DNA from: Phycomyces blakesleeanus NRRL 1555(-) | Taxonomy: Eukaryota > Mucoromycota > Mucoromycetes > Mucorales > Phycomycetaceae | Direction of reading: 5' to 3' | Length of the DNA: 64,000 nucleotides | Assembly (NCBI RefSeq): GCF_001638985.1 | Contig: NW_017265167.1 | Coordinates: 1-64,000, forward strand | Shown: one piece after another, positions 23,061 through 33,514 of the stretch | Layout: each line of letters begins with the position of its first letter | How positions within the stretch are numbered: position 1 is the stretch's first letter | The notes under the pieces: model-generated | Databases searched by the model: none | The model's input: the letters and a program-made list of their open reading frames with translations, nothing else | What the model was told of the DNA's origin: nothing | Translations under genes and position numbers: made by a program

Positions 23061-23752
23061 AAGATATTTATGTACATAAGAAAAAAGTGGGCAATTACTG
23101 AGTGGGTATACACGGGAAGATTGTACAGAAATAATCTGACATATCATAGTTGTTTTCTTCTACTAGGTATGAAGGTTACCTAAGCATGTATGAGTGAGAC
23201 AAACAAACACTACGCTAAATGTAGGTATTGAGGGGGGTGCCATAAGTAAGGTTTGACAGCACTTGATATACCCATTTCGCTTAATAAATAAATAAAATAA
23301 GACTTAAAACTACGGATCTATCCAGATACTCTCAATAAAGAACAGGAAAGGCCAAAGGCTGGTTACATTATGTATCACTCTTTAATGATTTGGCTGTACT
23401 ACTGAACATTTCTACTGACAGTTCTTTAAAGCTCCAATCATAAATAGTACAAAATAATCTTTTTAAAATTATGGACCAATAATATGTTCTTTATTTATTT
23501 ATTTACTTATTTGATTTCCCATTATTATTAGATGGGCAATAGTTCACACTTTTATTTTTATTGAAAAGAATTAAATGTTTCTAGGTTTTATATCTAGTGA
23601 TAAAATTCTATAGCTCTAGCTACTTATCGCTCGGCCAATCTGTTATATTTGAGATATTAATCATCATCATCATCATCATCATCATCATATTATTAATACA
23701 GGATGAAATTAGAGATCATGTTATAAACGACTTCCTAACACCACCACAGATA
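23061..23752. other. AT-rich spacer with (ATC)n microsatellite
   Basis: No gene seen between the end of the orphan-family pseudogene and the DD34E element. An ATC trinucleotide run lies at about 23660-23688, with TTTA runs near 23494-23512. Confidence 0.6.
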
Positions 23753-23770
23753 CAGTAAAAAACACTATAC

Positions 23771-23896
23771 AAGGCGCGCAATTTGAAAATTTAAGGCGCA
23801 CAATTCGAGAAAATAAGGCGCACAATTCGAACATTTAAGGCGCACAATTCGAAAATTTAAGGCGCACAATTCGAGAATTTAAGTCGCACATTTGAG
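23771..23896. repeat. Left subterminal array, six 22-bp units
   Basis: Exact 22-bp spacing of AAGGCGC at 23771, 23793, 23815, 23837 and 23859, with a decayed AAGTCGC unit at 23881. The first unit carries GCGCGC; the others carry GCGCAC. Two helical turns per unit would put repeated sites on the same DNA face. Confidence 0.93.
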
Positions 23897-23927
23897 TGTA
23901 TGTTATATTATGTAAAAAAATGAGAAA

Positions 23928-25280
23928 TCACAAAGGTTCTTTATTTTCACATTTTGTGAACTGGTTTACAGAATGCTGGACGATGTTATGGTAGTCCTCA
24001 TCGCTAAGACTACGCCATCCATCCTCGATTCTGGTGAGAATAGTCTCATTGTCGTTCAAACTCTTTCTTTGCACTCTGTCCTTCACCACTTTCCAAAACA
24101 TCTCAATAGGATTGAGTTCTGGAGAGTATACCGGAAGGTAGACCGAATTGTATCCCCTGGAGGAGATACATCGACTGATATCTGCACTCTGGTGGATGGG
24201 TGCATTATCCATCACCAGGAAGTTCCCCTTCATATCGACATACTTGTCCATCTCACCAAGAACAGCTTTCACAAACATAAAGAAATGCCTGGCCACTGTA
24301 CCCTTTGAGCCGGACTCACCAGAAGAGGACTGCTTGCAGAACTTAGGATTCCTCAAGCTGACGTATATAAGTCCTTTGGCCGATATAGCCCCAAGAATGG
24401 TAAGAGGGTGGGACCTGGTGGTTGGGGTGGTGGTGACTCCCTTCTTTCCCTTCTCGGACCATCCTCTTCTGTGCCGCATGTTGATATCGAAGGCAGACTC
24501 GTCCAAGAAAACACAGTTGGTCATGTATTTGGCACTTGTTTTCTTCATCTGAAGAATCCAGTTATACCTTGCCTCGATATTCTCCTCACTGTTCTTCGCT
24601 ACAGGCTGCTTATAGACCTTTTTGAATGTGAGGTTGCATTCGTTGGCCATAAACCTCCTGACAGTCTCTTTCGACACGTTGATCTTGCCAAACACCGAGA
24701 CGAGATGGTCCATCACGTCTTTAACGTAGACAGATGCATCTTCGGCAACGAATTCTTTAATGCACTTCTTGTGCTCGTTGGTCAGTCCTTTTTTCCCGCC
24801 CTTCTTGCCACGGTTGAACAAGTTGTCCGGGTCTTCATCGTACTTCTTCATCCAACGTTGTGCCACTCTGGCGCTTATGTTCAATTGCTTTGCTGCAGCC
24901 TTAGCACTAAGCAATTTCTCATCCTTCAGCTTAAAAAACTTGACGATGTCCTCATCAGTGTAAGTATTACGCTGACGAGTAGTCTTGCTTCTTTTTGGTG
25001 GGGGGATGCTTGGACTTCCCGCTTGGTCCTCTGTCTGGGCACTCTAAATTGGATTTATATATTTAAATACGTTTTTAATTACCACTTTTTTTTTTAAAAA
25101 AAATACCTCTGAGACTTCTGAAATCCTATCTCTATTTCTTGATTCAAGGGATTGGGAATGGGTTGCTATTGTCTCAAGACCATGATAATTCTCGTCAATT
25201 ATATGACTCAAAGCTTGAGAACCGTCTTTATTAACGCTCTTTCCTTGACCATCTTCGTACACGAATTCAGAGGAGGACAT
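23928..25280 (-). CDS. DDE transposase, two exons (429 aa, DD34E)
   Basis: Mobilises the surrounding 1967-bp element. Exon 1 runs from the ATG at 25280 to 25107 (58 codons); the intron begins GTATTTTTTTT and ends AATTTAG at 25044; exon 2 runs 25043-23928. Frame is kept (phase 0). The N-terminus is acidic/serine-rich, then a basic PPPKRSKTTRQR linker precedes a helix-turn-helix (AKAAAKQLNISARVAQRWMK) and a GKKGGKKG linker. The catalytic triad is D239 (VFLDESAF), D337 (VMDNAPIHQ) and E372 (SPELNPIEMFW), with 34 residues between the last two. It belongs to the IS630/Tc1/mariner superfamily. No stops or frameshifts were seen and the element ends are intact, so it may be active. The start codon choice rests on the exon 1 ATG; a shorter form is possible. 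Confidence 0.88.
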
Positions 25281-25627
25281 TTTGCTATAGTAGAAGCTGA
25301 GATAATTGAGAAAGGAAGTGTATATTGTTTTCTTTATTACAAGTAAAGCTTTATACACGCAATTCTTTTTGTGAAATTCATTCACAAAAGTTAATAGAGT
25401 CAGTCACAATGTATTACAGTAAGCCACGTTATATACACTGGAACTAAGGCTTTTGGTTTTATAGCTTCTTGTTGCCACTAAAATTTTGAAGAAATCTTTT
25501 TATTTCTTAGGTGTCATATATAAATGGGACTTGATGCACTTCTTGCATGATTTTTTGCAAGGAAAAATAATAATACGTGCTTGGTACGTCACTTTGTTTT
25601 TCTAAAAAAGAAATTAAAATCTTAAAA

Positions 25628-25705
25628 GTGCGCCTTATTTTTTCAAATTGTGCGCCTTATTTCCTCAAATTGTGCGCCTTAAATTTTCGAATTGCGCGCC
25701 TTACA
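25628..25705. repeat. Right subterminal array, four inverted 22-bp units
   Basis: GCGCCTT recurs at 25630, 25652, 25674 and 25696 (22-bp spacing) in inverted orientation to the left array. The outermost unit is GCGCGCC, mirroring the outermost left unit. Confidence 0.93.
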
Positions 25706-25739
25706 AATGTTTTTTACTGTATGAGATATTGAAAGGCTT

Positions 25740-28700
25740 CATTATCTGCATGCACAAAGATATAAGGCAAAGAGTATAAGTTATTAGTTAACTATAGAGT
25801 ATAATGTCAAAGTCATTGGACTTCCATTTTTGGTTAATTAATTTTGACTTTTATATGATTGTGTACTTGTTTTAGACGGGAAGCATACTTACTTAGGAAG
25901 ATAGCTTCGCCTTTTTTTATCATAAAGCTGTTACTCAACGCATGTCCATCGCAAAAGCATTGCTGTTTATGTATATAGAATTCATAACTTCACTACGAAT
26001 ATGAAAGCTGTGCGCTTAGATTGCTTTTATAGAGAGAGCTCATTAGCTTCAAATATTGTTTATAAAGAATGAGCAACGTTACAGTTTTGCGGTTTTCTCA
26101 AGAATACACTGACCTTCACTCTCGATCTTCCTAAGCCACTCTTTATCGCACCCCCTACCCCACTCTCCCCTTCTCACATACCTCACCTACACATACACAC
26201 ACACACACAAACCTCGACTACACATATTTTAACTACATATACATCTCTAATAATACTTTTTAAACCTATATATATATATAAATAAATAATATGCTTGTAA
26301 TTAAATCAAGTACATATATAAATCATTATAGCTTCTATTTGTTTTGTCTATTTAAATATAGTAAAATAAATAGGGTAGGTGGAGACCAAGTCGAATTGAT
26401 TAAAGTGAAAGGCTGAAGAAGAATGAGAGTGAATTGTAACAGCGATTTTATTTTAAAAATATCGAGAAGGTTTTGATAGTAGAGTATTTGTATTGTGTAA
26501 AGAGTGCGGAATAGTGAGATAGACGGAGGCAGTGTGTAAGAAATGATTTTTTTTATATAAGGCGGGTTTGAGAATTAGGGTGTGTAGCAATTTTATTATT
26601 ATTATAGACTTGAGAATTATTGTGTGCGCCTATAAAGAGAGATTACTATGGTAGGACTTTGTGATGGGTGATTTCTGTTTAGTCCAGAACCAGTTATTTA
26701 AAGATATAGTAAAAGTCGGAAGCTTTGGAGAATATGTATGATGGGCTGGGGTCATTGTCACTGAAGACAGTCTTGGAAGTATAAGCATACAAGTGTTATG
26801 TGCGTGCAAGAGTTTGAAGGTAGTTCTGAGAACAGTGGTATATAGCACTTCAAATATAAAAGAATATAGTGTATGGCTTTTGAGTTTTGAAGTTTTATTA
26901 TATGGCTATTATTTCAATTTTTATTTTTCAGTGATAGTAGAATAAAAGGATATTATGGTTGTTGATGTCAATTTTGATAGCGTTGTGAAGCTGGTGTTGC
27001 TAGGCGTAATAGATTTTTTTTATATTTATTGGTGTCGGTTTTTAAAGCGTTGAGCAGTTTATAGGGACACGAAGGTATGACGGAGGGCTTATTTTTTGCT
27101 CGATGTATATACCATGGACAGCCGTCTAAAAAATAAAATAAAGAATATTTTCGTTTTTTTTTAAAAAGAGTGCGCTTCCTTTTTGTATTGCGTCGCTTTT
27201 GGTCCACTTTGAGTTGCAATACAATATGAATGTCGATCCCCAACAGGAATGAAGATCCTCAACTGGGATGGCGGAATGTTGGGAATGTCGAAAGAAGATT
27301 CAAGCCATCGTTAAAAATATATATTTTTTTTGTTTTGGTTGCGGTACAGCAAAGGTTATTTTAATACACACTTCTCTCCGAATAGTTTTGAGTGAATACT
27401 AAATGGTATTTCAACCTCCATATGGATAACAGTGTCCCTGTCGATGGGCTCTGCTATGGTTCTTTTACGATCGGGTACACAAAGGCTGTTTGCACCACCG
27501 ATTGGTAATACCAGTTTACAAAAAAGCGCACACTGTCCGAATTACCAATTAGCACCCTTAGTTTGTAAAAAGACATAAAACGAAATAGACAATATCGTAT
27601 ATTTTGTATTGGTGCAGCCAATTGACTGGTAGAGAGATCTCTGAGTGTGTGCATGTGCATGTGCGTGTGCGTGTGCGTGTGCGTGTGCGTGTACGTGTAC
27701 GTGTACGTGTGTTGAAGGGAAGAAAGAAAATAGGCTGAACAGTATTCACTTTTTCCTTTTTCTTAAAAAAAAATACATTTATTTATTGTTAGATAGTGGT
27801 GAGGAAGATCACATCATTTTGTTTTCACATATTATTTATTATATAGCCCATTTATTAAGCACTTGACTTGACGGTGGTTTCTAATACACGCATTACAAAT
27901 TTGAGCGCATGGAGTCAGACCCGATGCCTTTTCAGTGTGTCTTACACATATTTTATATATTGACCATTTCCAAGTACAATAACTAGTTCCTCTTTTTTTT
28001 TGGTTAATATATTGAGCTTTATACCAATAAAACCAATTTTTTTGTCTATCATGTTCATAATAGAGATTTGTTCGAAAACTTATTACTGGCAAACTTGTGT
28101 GTGTATGTTTGTGTGGGTGTGTGCGATATTTGAAAATAATTCTTTAGTGCTTTAGTTTTTTTTCACTTTCTTCTTCTTTCCATAGCGGTGTAAGAAAGAC
28201 TAAAAGTGACATTAAATGTGTGCGCTAAATATGCGAGCACCAGAACAAATCGTCCAAAATGATATATAGATATTTTCTCAGAGTAAGAGTAAAGTTATCA
28301 AGAAAATCTATGACAGAACCAAAAGTCTGCTTTGTAAAGCATGAGCTGTTCTTAGTCACCACAATAGTAATGTTAAGAGCAAAAGGCAATGTTAGTCTCG
28401 GCTCCAAGTCATTCTAGGGATGACTTTATTATATATACATTATAATAGTCCATACTTTGTTTGTTTGTTTGTTTGTTTGTAGAATCAAATAAAATGAATA
28501 AAGCGTCTTGTATGTGCGTTGTTTGTAATAAGAACAATGTCTTGTCATATTCTGTATACATTTATAAAGGACAAGAGAGAAAGAAAGGTAGCCGAGTTTT
28601 ATATCATATTCCTGAAATACCCTTGTTTTTTTTAAGACTGTAAAACCATTCAAAAAAATTAAAGAATGAATTAAGGTTCTGTCTTTTTACACCAAAGAAA

Positions 28701-28984
28701 GGATATGCAAGAAGACTAAGAACAAACACAAAAGTACACAAAAAAGCTAATAAAAAAAAGAGTCAAACGAAACAAGGAGAGAAAGAGAAGGGGCATAAAA
28801 GGCTCTTAACTCTATTTCAGACGCGCCTTTGATTCTTTCTCTTTCTTTCGTATTTATTGTCGCTTCTATTCTTGCCGTATTTTCTTATATTCAGTCACTT
28901 CTTTCACTTGTAAACCATTAACTACAAAAGCCATTATTTCCTTGACTAGCTATCCTTCTTTTTACTTATTTATCGAGACATATT
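25740..28984. other. Gene-poor AT-rich stretch with microsatellites
   Basis: About 3.2 kb without a supported gene. ORFs at 26630-26848(-), 26968-27243(-), 27832-28092(-) and 28461-28643(+) lack domains and plausible exon structure. It contains CA runs near 26190, a complex GT/GTGC run (27645-27711), TTTG repeats near 28455-28480, and opposing ATTGGTAAT arms near 27504 and 27542. The last ~150 bp are C/T-rich and probably hold the promoter of the RTC3-like gene. Confidence 0.5.
27645..27711. repeat. Complex GT/GTGC/GTAC microsatellite
   Basis: Runs of GTGCAT, GTGTGC and GTGTAC units. It keeps frames open on both strands, giving Cys-Ala and Arg-Thr repeat peptides that are artefacts of the repeat. 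Confidence 0.9.
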
Positions 28985-28989
28985 TATAA
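28980..28989 (+). promoter_or_regulatory. Possible TATA element of the RTC3-like gene
   Basis: TATTTATAA lies just upstream of the ATG at 29003, within an AT-rich leader preceded by a CTTTCT-rich tract (28833-28860). At about 15-20 bp from the ATG it is very close for a core promoter, so it may instead lie in the leader. Confidence 0.25.
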
Positions 28990-29002
28990 CTTCTAGTCAA
29001 AC

Positions 29003-29549
29003 ATGACCAAGTCTTCGAGTGTCAAGGTTATCTACAAAAGCGACGGTGATGAATTCTTTGTTGTGGCTGTACCTGGAATGACTTCCAAGTGGCGTAAAGA
29101 CAAGACAATACCCTTGATTGACGTTGTACAATGTATGTCAAGATTACAGCCATTTTGTCTGCTCTATTATGTCATGTTGTTATATGTTAAACTCAAAGGA
29201 TGTGGAATTATTATTTTTCTTTTAAAAAAAAAGAGGAAAAAAAGACAAAAGATAAACTAATACGCGGTTTTATGTATTTGTTTTATTTGTCTTATGTTTT
29301 AGCCTTTGAAGTCTTGATGACTCCTAACGGTACTAGTTCAGGTGAAGCCATTCGACCTTCCAAAGGCGTATTAGAGTATGTAAAGATGACAAGACCAAAA
29401 GACCAAATGAACAAATTATGCTTGTCTTTTTTCTGTATGTATATATAAACAATAACACTAATGCTTATAATAGGAGTGCCTTTAATACGAACAATGTGGA
29501 TATAGTTGTTAGAACAATTGTAGAAAATGGTGTAGAAAAGAACATGTAG
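29003..29549 (+). CDS. RTC3: RTC3-like protein with SBDS N-terminal-type domain (92 aa)
   Basis: Three exons: 29003-29132, 29303-29375 and 29474-29549. Donors are GTATGTCA and GTATGTAA, acceptors TTTTAG and AATAG, and frame is kept. The 92-aa product spans one SBDS N-terminal-like fold: KVIYKSDGDEFFVVAVPG, a Trp-Arg-Lys segment (KWRKDKTIPLIDVVQSFEV), a loop TPNGTSSGEAIRPSKGVLES, then AFNTNNVDIVVRTIVENGVEK. This matches the order seen in fungal Rtc3/YHR087W-like proteins (about 110 aa in yeast), linked in the literature to RNA metabolism and stress. It lacks the other two domains of full SBDS. No signal peptide or membrane span. It is transcribed toward the GRR1-like gene (391 bp between stops). 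AATAAA near 29586 may be the polyadenylation signal. Confidence 0.85.
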
Positions 29550-29939
29550 CTCTGTTTGATTATTTGATTCTTTAAGCCTGAATATGAATAAAGAAAAATT
29601 CACAAACAAACCTTTCTTTTTTTTCAAATAATATTAATATTAATCATAACTATAATACTTGAAGAAGAAAGAGAGAGAGAGAGAGAGAGGGAGGGAGAAA
29701 GGGTGGAAGTTGGAGAGGGTATAATCCCAATAAAGAAGTATAAGAATAAAAAGAAAAACAATGTACAAATATTATTATCACTATTATTATTGCAGAAAAG
29801 ACAATGAAGAGAAGTGTGTTGTGTATGAGAGAGAGAGAGAGATTAAAGAAGAAGAGTAAATTAAAATTAAAAAATGAATATGAAAATGAAGATGAAAATG
29901 ATTGAAATTGAAATTGAAAAAATAAAATAAAGAAATCAA

Positions 29940-31836
29940 TCATTGAGGTGTTCTTTCAGATAATCGAGTAGCAGAAGTATCTTCGCCTCTACGGTATGCT
30001 GTGTTGATCGGTGAAGGGAATGGATATCGAACCTCGCGTTCTTCATGGGATAGGGAGTGAAAGAAGTGCCGTAATTCCCGTACACCTTTGCCACTAAACA
30101 CGCAAAAGTCTCTAATCTGTGGGCCAGTGAAGTCTCGGGGTGGTTCACGACAGAACTTCTGTAGTTCGGTGTCCAAAAAGGCAGGCACGTGGGTGAGACT
30201 GAGATGAGTGAGACGGTGGCAGAAAGTCACGAGCTGCATGACAGCCCGGACAGACAGATTGGAACAGTAGCTGAGATGGACCCGTTCAAGTGTGGTGGCG
30301 ATTCGTATGTGACTCGTGAGTGCATAGATGGATTGGTCGGTGATGTTGGTACACTTGACCAGACCAATTCGTTTGAGCTTGGGCAGGGTTGCCAGTTCGG
30401 TCACTGAACGATCAGTGATCTGGCTGCAGCTGGCAAGATCGAGGTAGCGAAGGCGAGTGCAGTTCTTTGCCAATTGGACAACCGAAAAATCTGTGATTCG
30501 GCTGCAATGGCCAAGGTGTAGGTAGTGTAGATAACGACCAAGTTCACAAATGGCCAATAAACCAGCGTCCGAAATACTGTAACATTTGTTGAGAACCAGA
30601 TTACGGATCTTCGGAGCAGCACACACTATTTTCTGAATTGCTTCATCTGTGAGCATCACAACACCTGTGAGATCGAGCAGTCTGAGCTGTTCAAAGTATT
30701 GGGTTTGGATCCTTGGCGGAGGTATGCTCGACAGGGCAGACTGTGTGAAAGCGGCCGGGCTTAGTGCTGAACATTGGTTTATCCGGAATTCCTTGAGCTC
30801 ACGACAATTCAAGAATATCTCATGAACTGCTGTATTTGTGATCGAACAGCTCATCAAGTCAATCTCCGTCAGTCCTGGGCAATGATGCGCGAGGGCAATA
30901 GCTGATGTATCAGAAACGTGTGCAAAATTGCTTAATTTAATCTACACACACACACATACACAAATAGAGACATAGAGAAAATCCATACAAAACAATATAA
31001 TCATAAAACAATAAATATTAGATTTGTATACCACGAGGTATATATATATATGGAATAATAGGACCAATGGGAAAGGGAGATATAGAGATATAGAGATATA
31101 GAGAATTGTTGTTGGTGTTGATGTTATTGTAATTGATAGTTATTCAAAGTGTATGCTTAGTATATTTTTATTCTGTATGTATGTATGTATGTAGAGTGCA
31201 TGCATGTACTTTATGGATTTTCTACCTATCTATCACTATTTCTTTTTTGCTTACTCTTCGGAGGCCTCTACATGATTTTGCAATCTTGACAATACTGGCG
31301 TCTGTAATACGGGTGAAACGGTCTTGGGTATCCTTGTGCATGTTCAAATTTAGACCCTGAAGTCGAGGACATTGCTCGGCTACCTTTAGGATCGTAAGGT
31401 CGCTAATTGTTGTAATGTCACTAAGATCTAGAGAGACTAGATTTTCGCATGCACCGTGATCGAGCAGTTTAAGCAAGCCAAGATCTGTCAGATTCGAACA
31501 GCCCGAGAGAGTGATCCTCTCTAGGCGGTCGCATTTGCTCAGTTGGCTGAGTTGATCGTCCAATATGGCTACGGATAGTGTGGAGAGGTTGATGCGACGA
31601 ATGAAGCTTAGGTAAGGAAAGAGAGTTATGTTTCCTGGCTTTGTGGTCTGACAAAAGAGATCCCAGCTATATGGGTGTGCGATTGGTGGTTTGATCCACA
31701 GGATTTCCAGAGCACGGTAGCTCCATGCTTTGCAGGTTAATGCACACTGAAGAAGATCTAGAGGATGCAAGAGATTTGCAAAGATCTGAATGAGGAGTTC
31801 TGGTGGTACATCCTTTGTTCGGTTTTTTGTAGCCAT
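29940..31836 (-). CDS. GRR1: GRR1-like F-box / leucine-rich-repeat protein (527 aa)
   Basis: Substrate-recognition subunit of an SCF ubiquitin ligase; family members mark G1 cyclins and nutrient-signalling proteins for degradation. Exon 1 (31836-31255) ends at donor GTAAGC; exon 2 (30941-29940) begins after a TG-rich tract ending GTGTAG; frame is kept. Residues about 9-50 form an F-box (DVPPELLIQIFANLLHPLDL). Cys-rich LRRs follow, such as LERITLSGCSNLTDLGL, LRYLDLASCSQITDRSV and LERVHLSYCSNLSVRAV. The C-terminal FCVFSGKGVRELRHFF is the feature that points to Grr1 rather than Amn1 or other F-box/LRR proteins. Shorter than yeast Grr1 but near the length of filamentous-fungal homologues. No lesions seen. 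Confidence 0.9.
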
Positions 31837-33479
31837 TTTTTTTCTCTATTTGTTTCTTTCTTTATTCTGTTGGTATTGTTGAGAATTAAGCAGAAGAGTG
31901 TAATATGTGATACGTGGTTGTATATCTATGCTTTCGGATACCTATATAGATTTACAATAGTTTAAAAGAACAGAGAAAAAAAGAAAAGAGAGAGAGAGAG
32001 AGAAAATGGGACAATTATGGCAATTGCCTGTATTTATAAGGAGAAAGTAAGATATTGGATAAATGGATAAACGGATAAATAGAAGAGTAACAACGAAATT
32101 TTGGTTTTTTTTTGGGGGGGTTGAGGGAGAGGGAGAGGGAGAAGGTAAGAGAAATGGATAGATAGAAAAGGGGAGTGTGTGAGAGGAAGGTTGAGACCCA
32201 AAGTTGGGTTAATCGTGTGACCCAAAAGTATCGATTCTGTTTTATTCTATTTTGTTATTAGAAATAACAATCAACATTGTCTTGCTTAGATATAGCCTTT
32301 TATAGAATTGAGCTGCTGTCTGGACAGTTGGTTTCTTGCTTTCTGTTTTATGATTCTAAATATATATATATTAGTAATAGATATTATATAGTTAAATGCA
32401 AGTCATTATGTCACATCTTTAATAGCATAATAGGAATTGTGATAATTAGCAAGAAGGGGTGATTTTGTATGATGTTTAGTGCATGTACCAAAATAATCAT
32501 ATGCAGAGAATAAAGTCTGGATTTAACCAAACCATATATATATATATATGTGTGTAAGATATGAATGTCAATAATAACATATAAATCCTCTAAGGGTAAG
32601 AGAGAGAGAAAAGAAGAAGAAGATGTCATAGTTAAAGAAATTAAATACACAATATAATTTGTCAGATCTAGTTGCTCTCTGCAGATCCACTAGCCGATAT
32701 AAAACATATAATGAAACAGTAAAACGCAAACCACCAGCCTTTTCTATTTTCTTTATACAAAATATCCAATAAAATAAATGAATTTGAGCTTATTTTAATT
32801 TTTCGATTCTGTCGACTATACGTTTCTGGGCCTGTGCATTTATAGACCTATATCTCATTCATGATTTACATATATATCTTTTAAACGTGGACCCAATTTG
32901 GTTCTGCTTGCTATTGTTATTGTTCTTTTCATATTATTTTTTTTGATAGACACGGTGCAAGGTACACTTCCACGTGCGTAATTTTATACTTGATTTTTTT
33001 GAGAAAGGAAAGAACTAAAAAGGTCCATTTTATATCAATATCCGTAATTCCTCTTTATACACTTTTCACCCTTGTAATTTCCACTTCTCCTTTTGTTAAT
33101 CATAATCAATTTGAAGCTTATATCCATTTAATATACACAAATAGCCTTTGGTCCCTAATTGATCAATAATGTCTCTTTTTCTTATTTATTTTTTATCAAG
33201 TATTTTCATTTGTATATAGAAACAATGATAATTGTTACTAAAAAAATTGTGTATATACTGAATGTGTGTATAATGTGTGTAGTGTGTGAAAAGAAATAAT
33301 ACTAATAAATAATAATAAAAAATAATAAAAAAAAACTAATGGTTTCTATTTTAACTTAATTTACAAATTCATCTAAAGCCGAGTTTTTTTCTTCTTCTTC
33401 TTCTTCAATACAAGAAAACAAACCCAATCAAGATGCGAAACCTCCCTCATCCTCCTTCCTCTTATTATCTTTCTTTCTT

Positions 33480-33513
<34 letters not shown>

Positions 33514-33514
33514 T
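31837..33514. other. Intergenic region between GRR1-like 5' end and MDV1-like 3' end
   Basis: No gene seen. Contains GA runs (31990-32003), GGGAGA repeats near 32125-32142, AT runs (32356-32370, 32535-32550, 33483-33512) and A-rich runs. The part next to 31836 presumably carries the GRR1-like promoter; the AT run at 33483-33512 lies directly after the MDV1-like stop codon. Confidence 0.6.

Larger units (their letters stand above)
23753..25719 (-). mobile_element. IS630/Tc1-mariner-type transposon, 1967 bp, with subterminal 22-bp arrays
   Basis: Both ends begin CAGTAAAAAACA and are flanked by TA (23751-23752 and 25720-25721). Inside each end lies an array of 22-bp units based on AAGGCGCACAATTCGAAAAT: six units starting at 23771, 23793, 23815, 23837, 23859 and 23881 on the left, and four inverted units at 22-bp spacing (anchors 25630, 25652, 25674, 25696) on the right. 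In both arrays only the outermost unit has GGCGCGC instead of GGCGCAC. The single gene inside is a transposase on the minus strand with one intron. The layout suggests the 22-bp units are transposase-binding sites (inference). Confidence 0.92.

Noticed and set aside
24408..25097. Plus-strand 229-codon ORF inside the DD34E element
   Set aside because: Antisense shadow of the transposase exon, with no domain of its own.
27487..27565. MITE with ATTGGTAAT arms
   Set aside because: The arms are only about 9 bp with no target duplication; chance is likely in AT-rich DNA.
27558..27866. Overlapping ORFs on both strands with RTRTRT and CACACA peptides
   Set aside because: Produced by the GT/GTGC microsatellite.
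29650..29943. 97-codon minus-strand ORF downstream of GRR1-like gene
   Set aside because: Low-complexity Phe/Ser/Leu peptide from GA- and AT-rich 3' flank.
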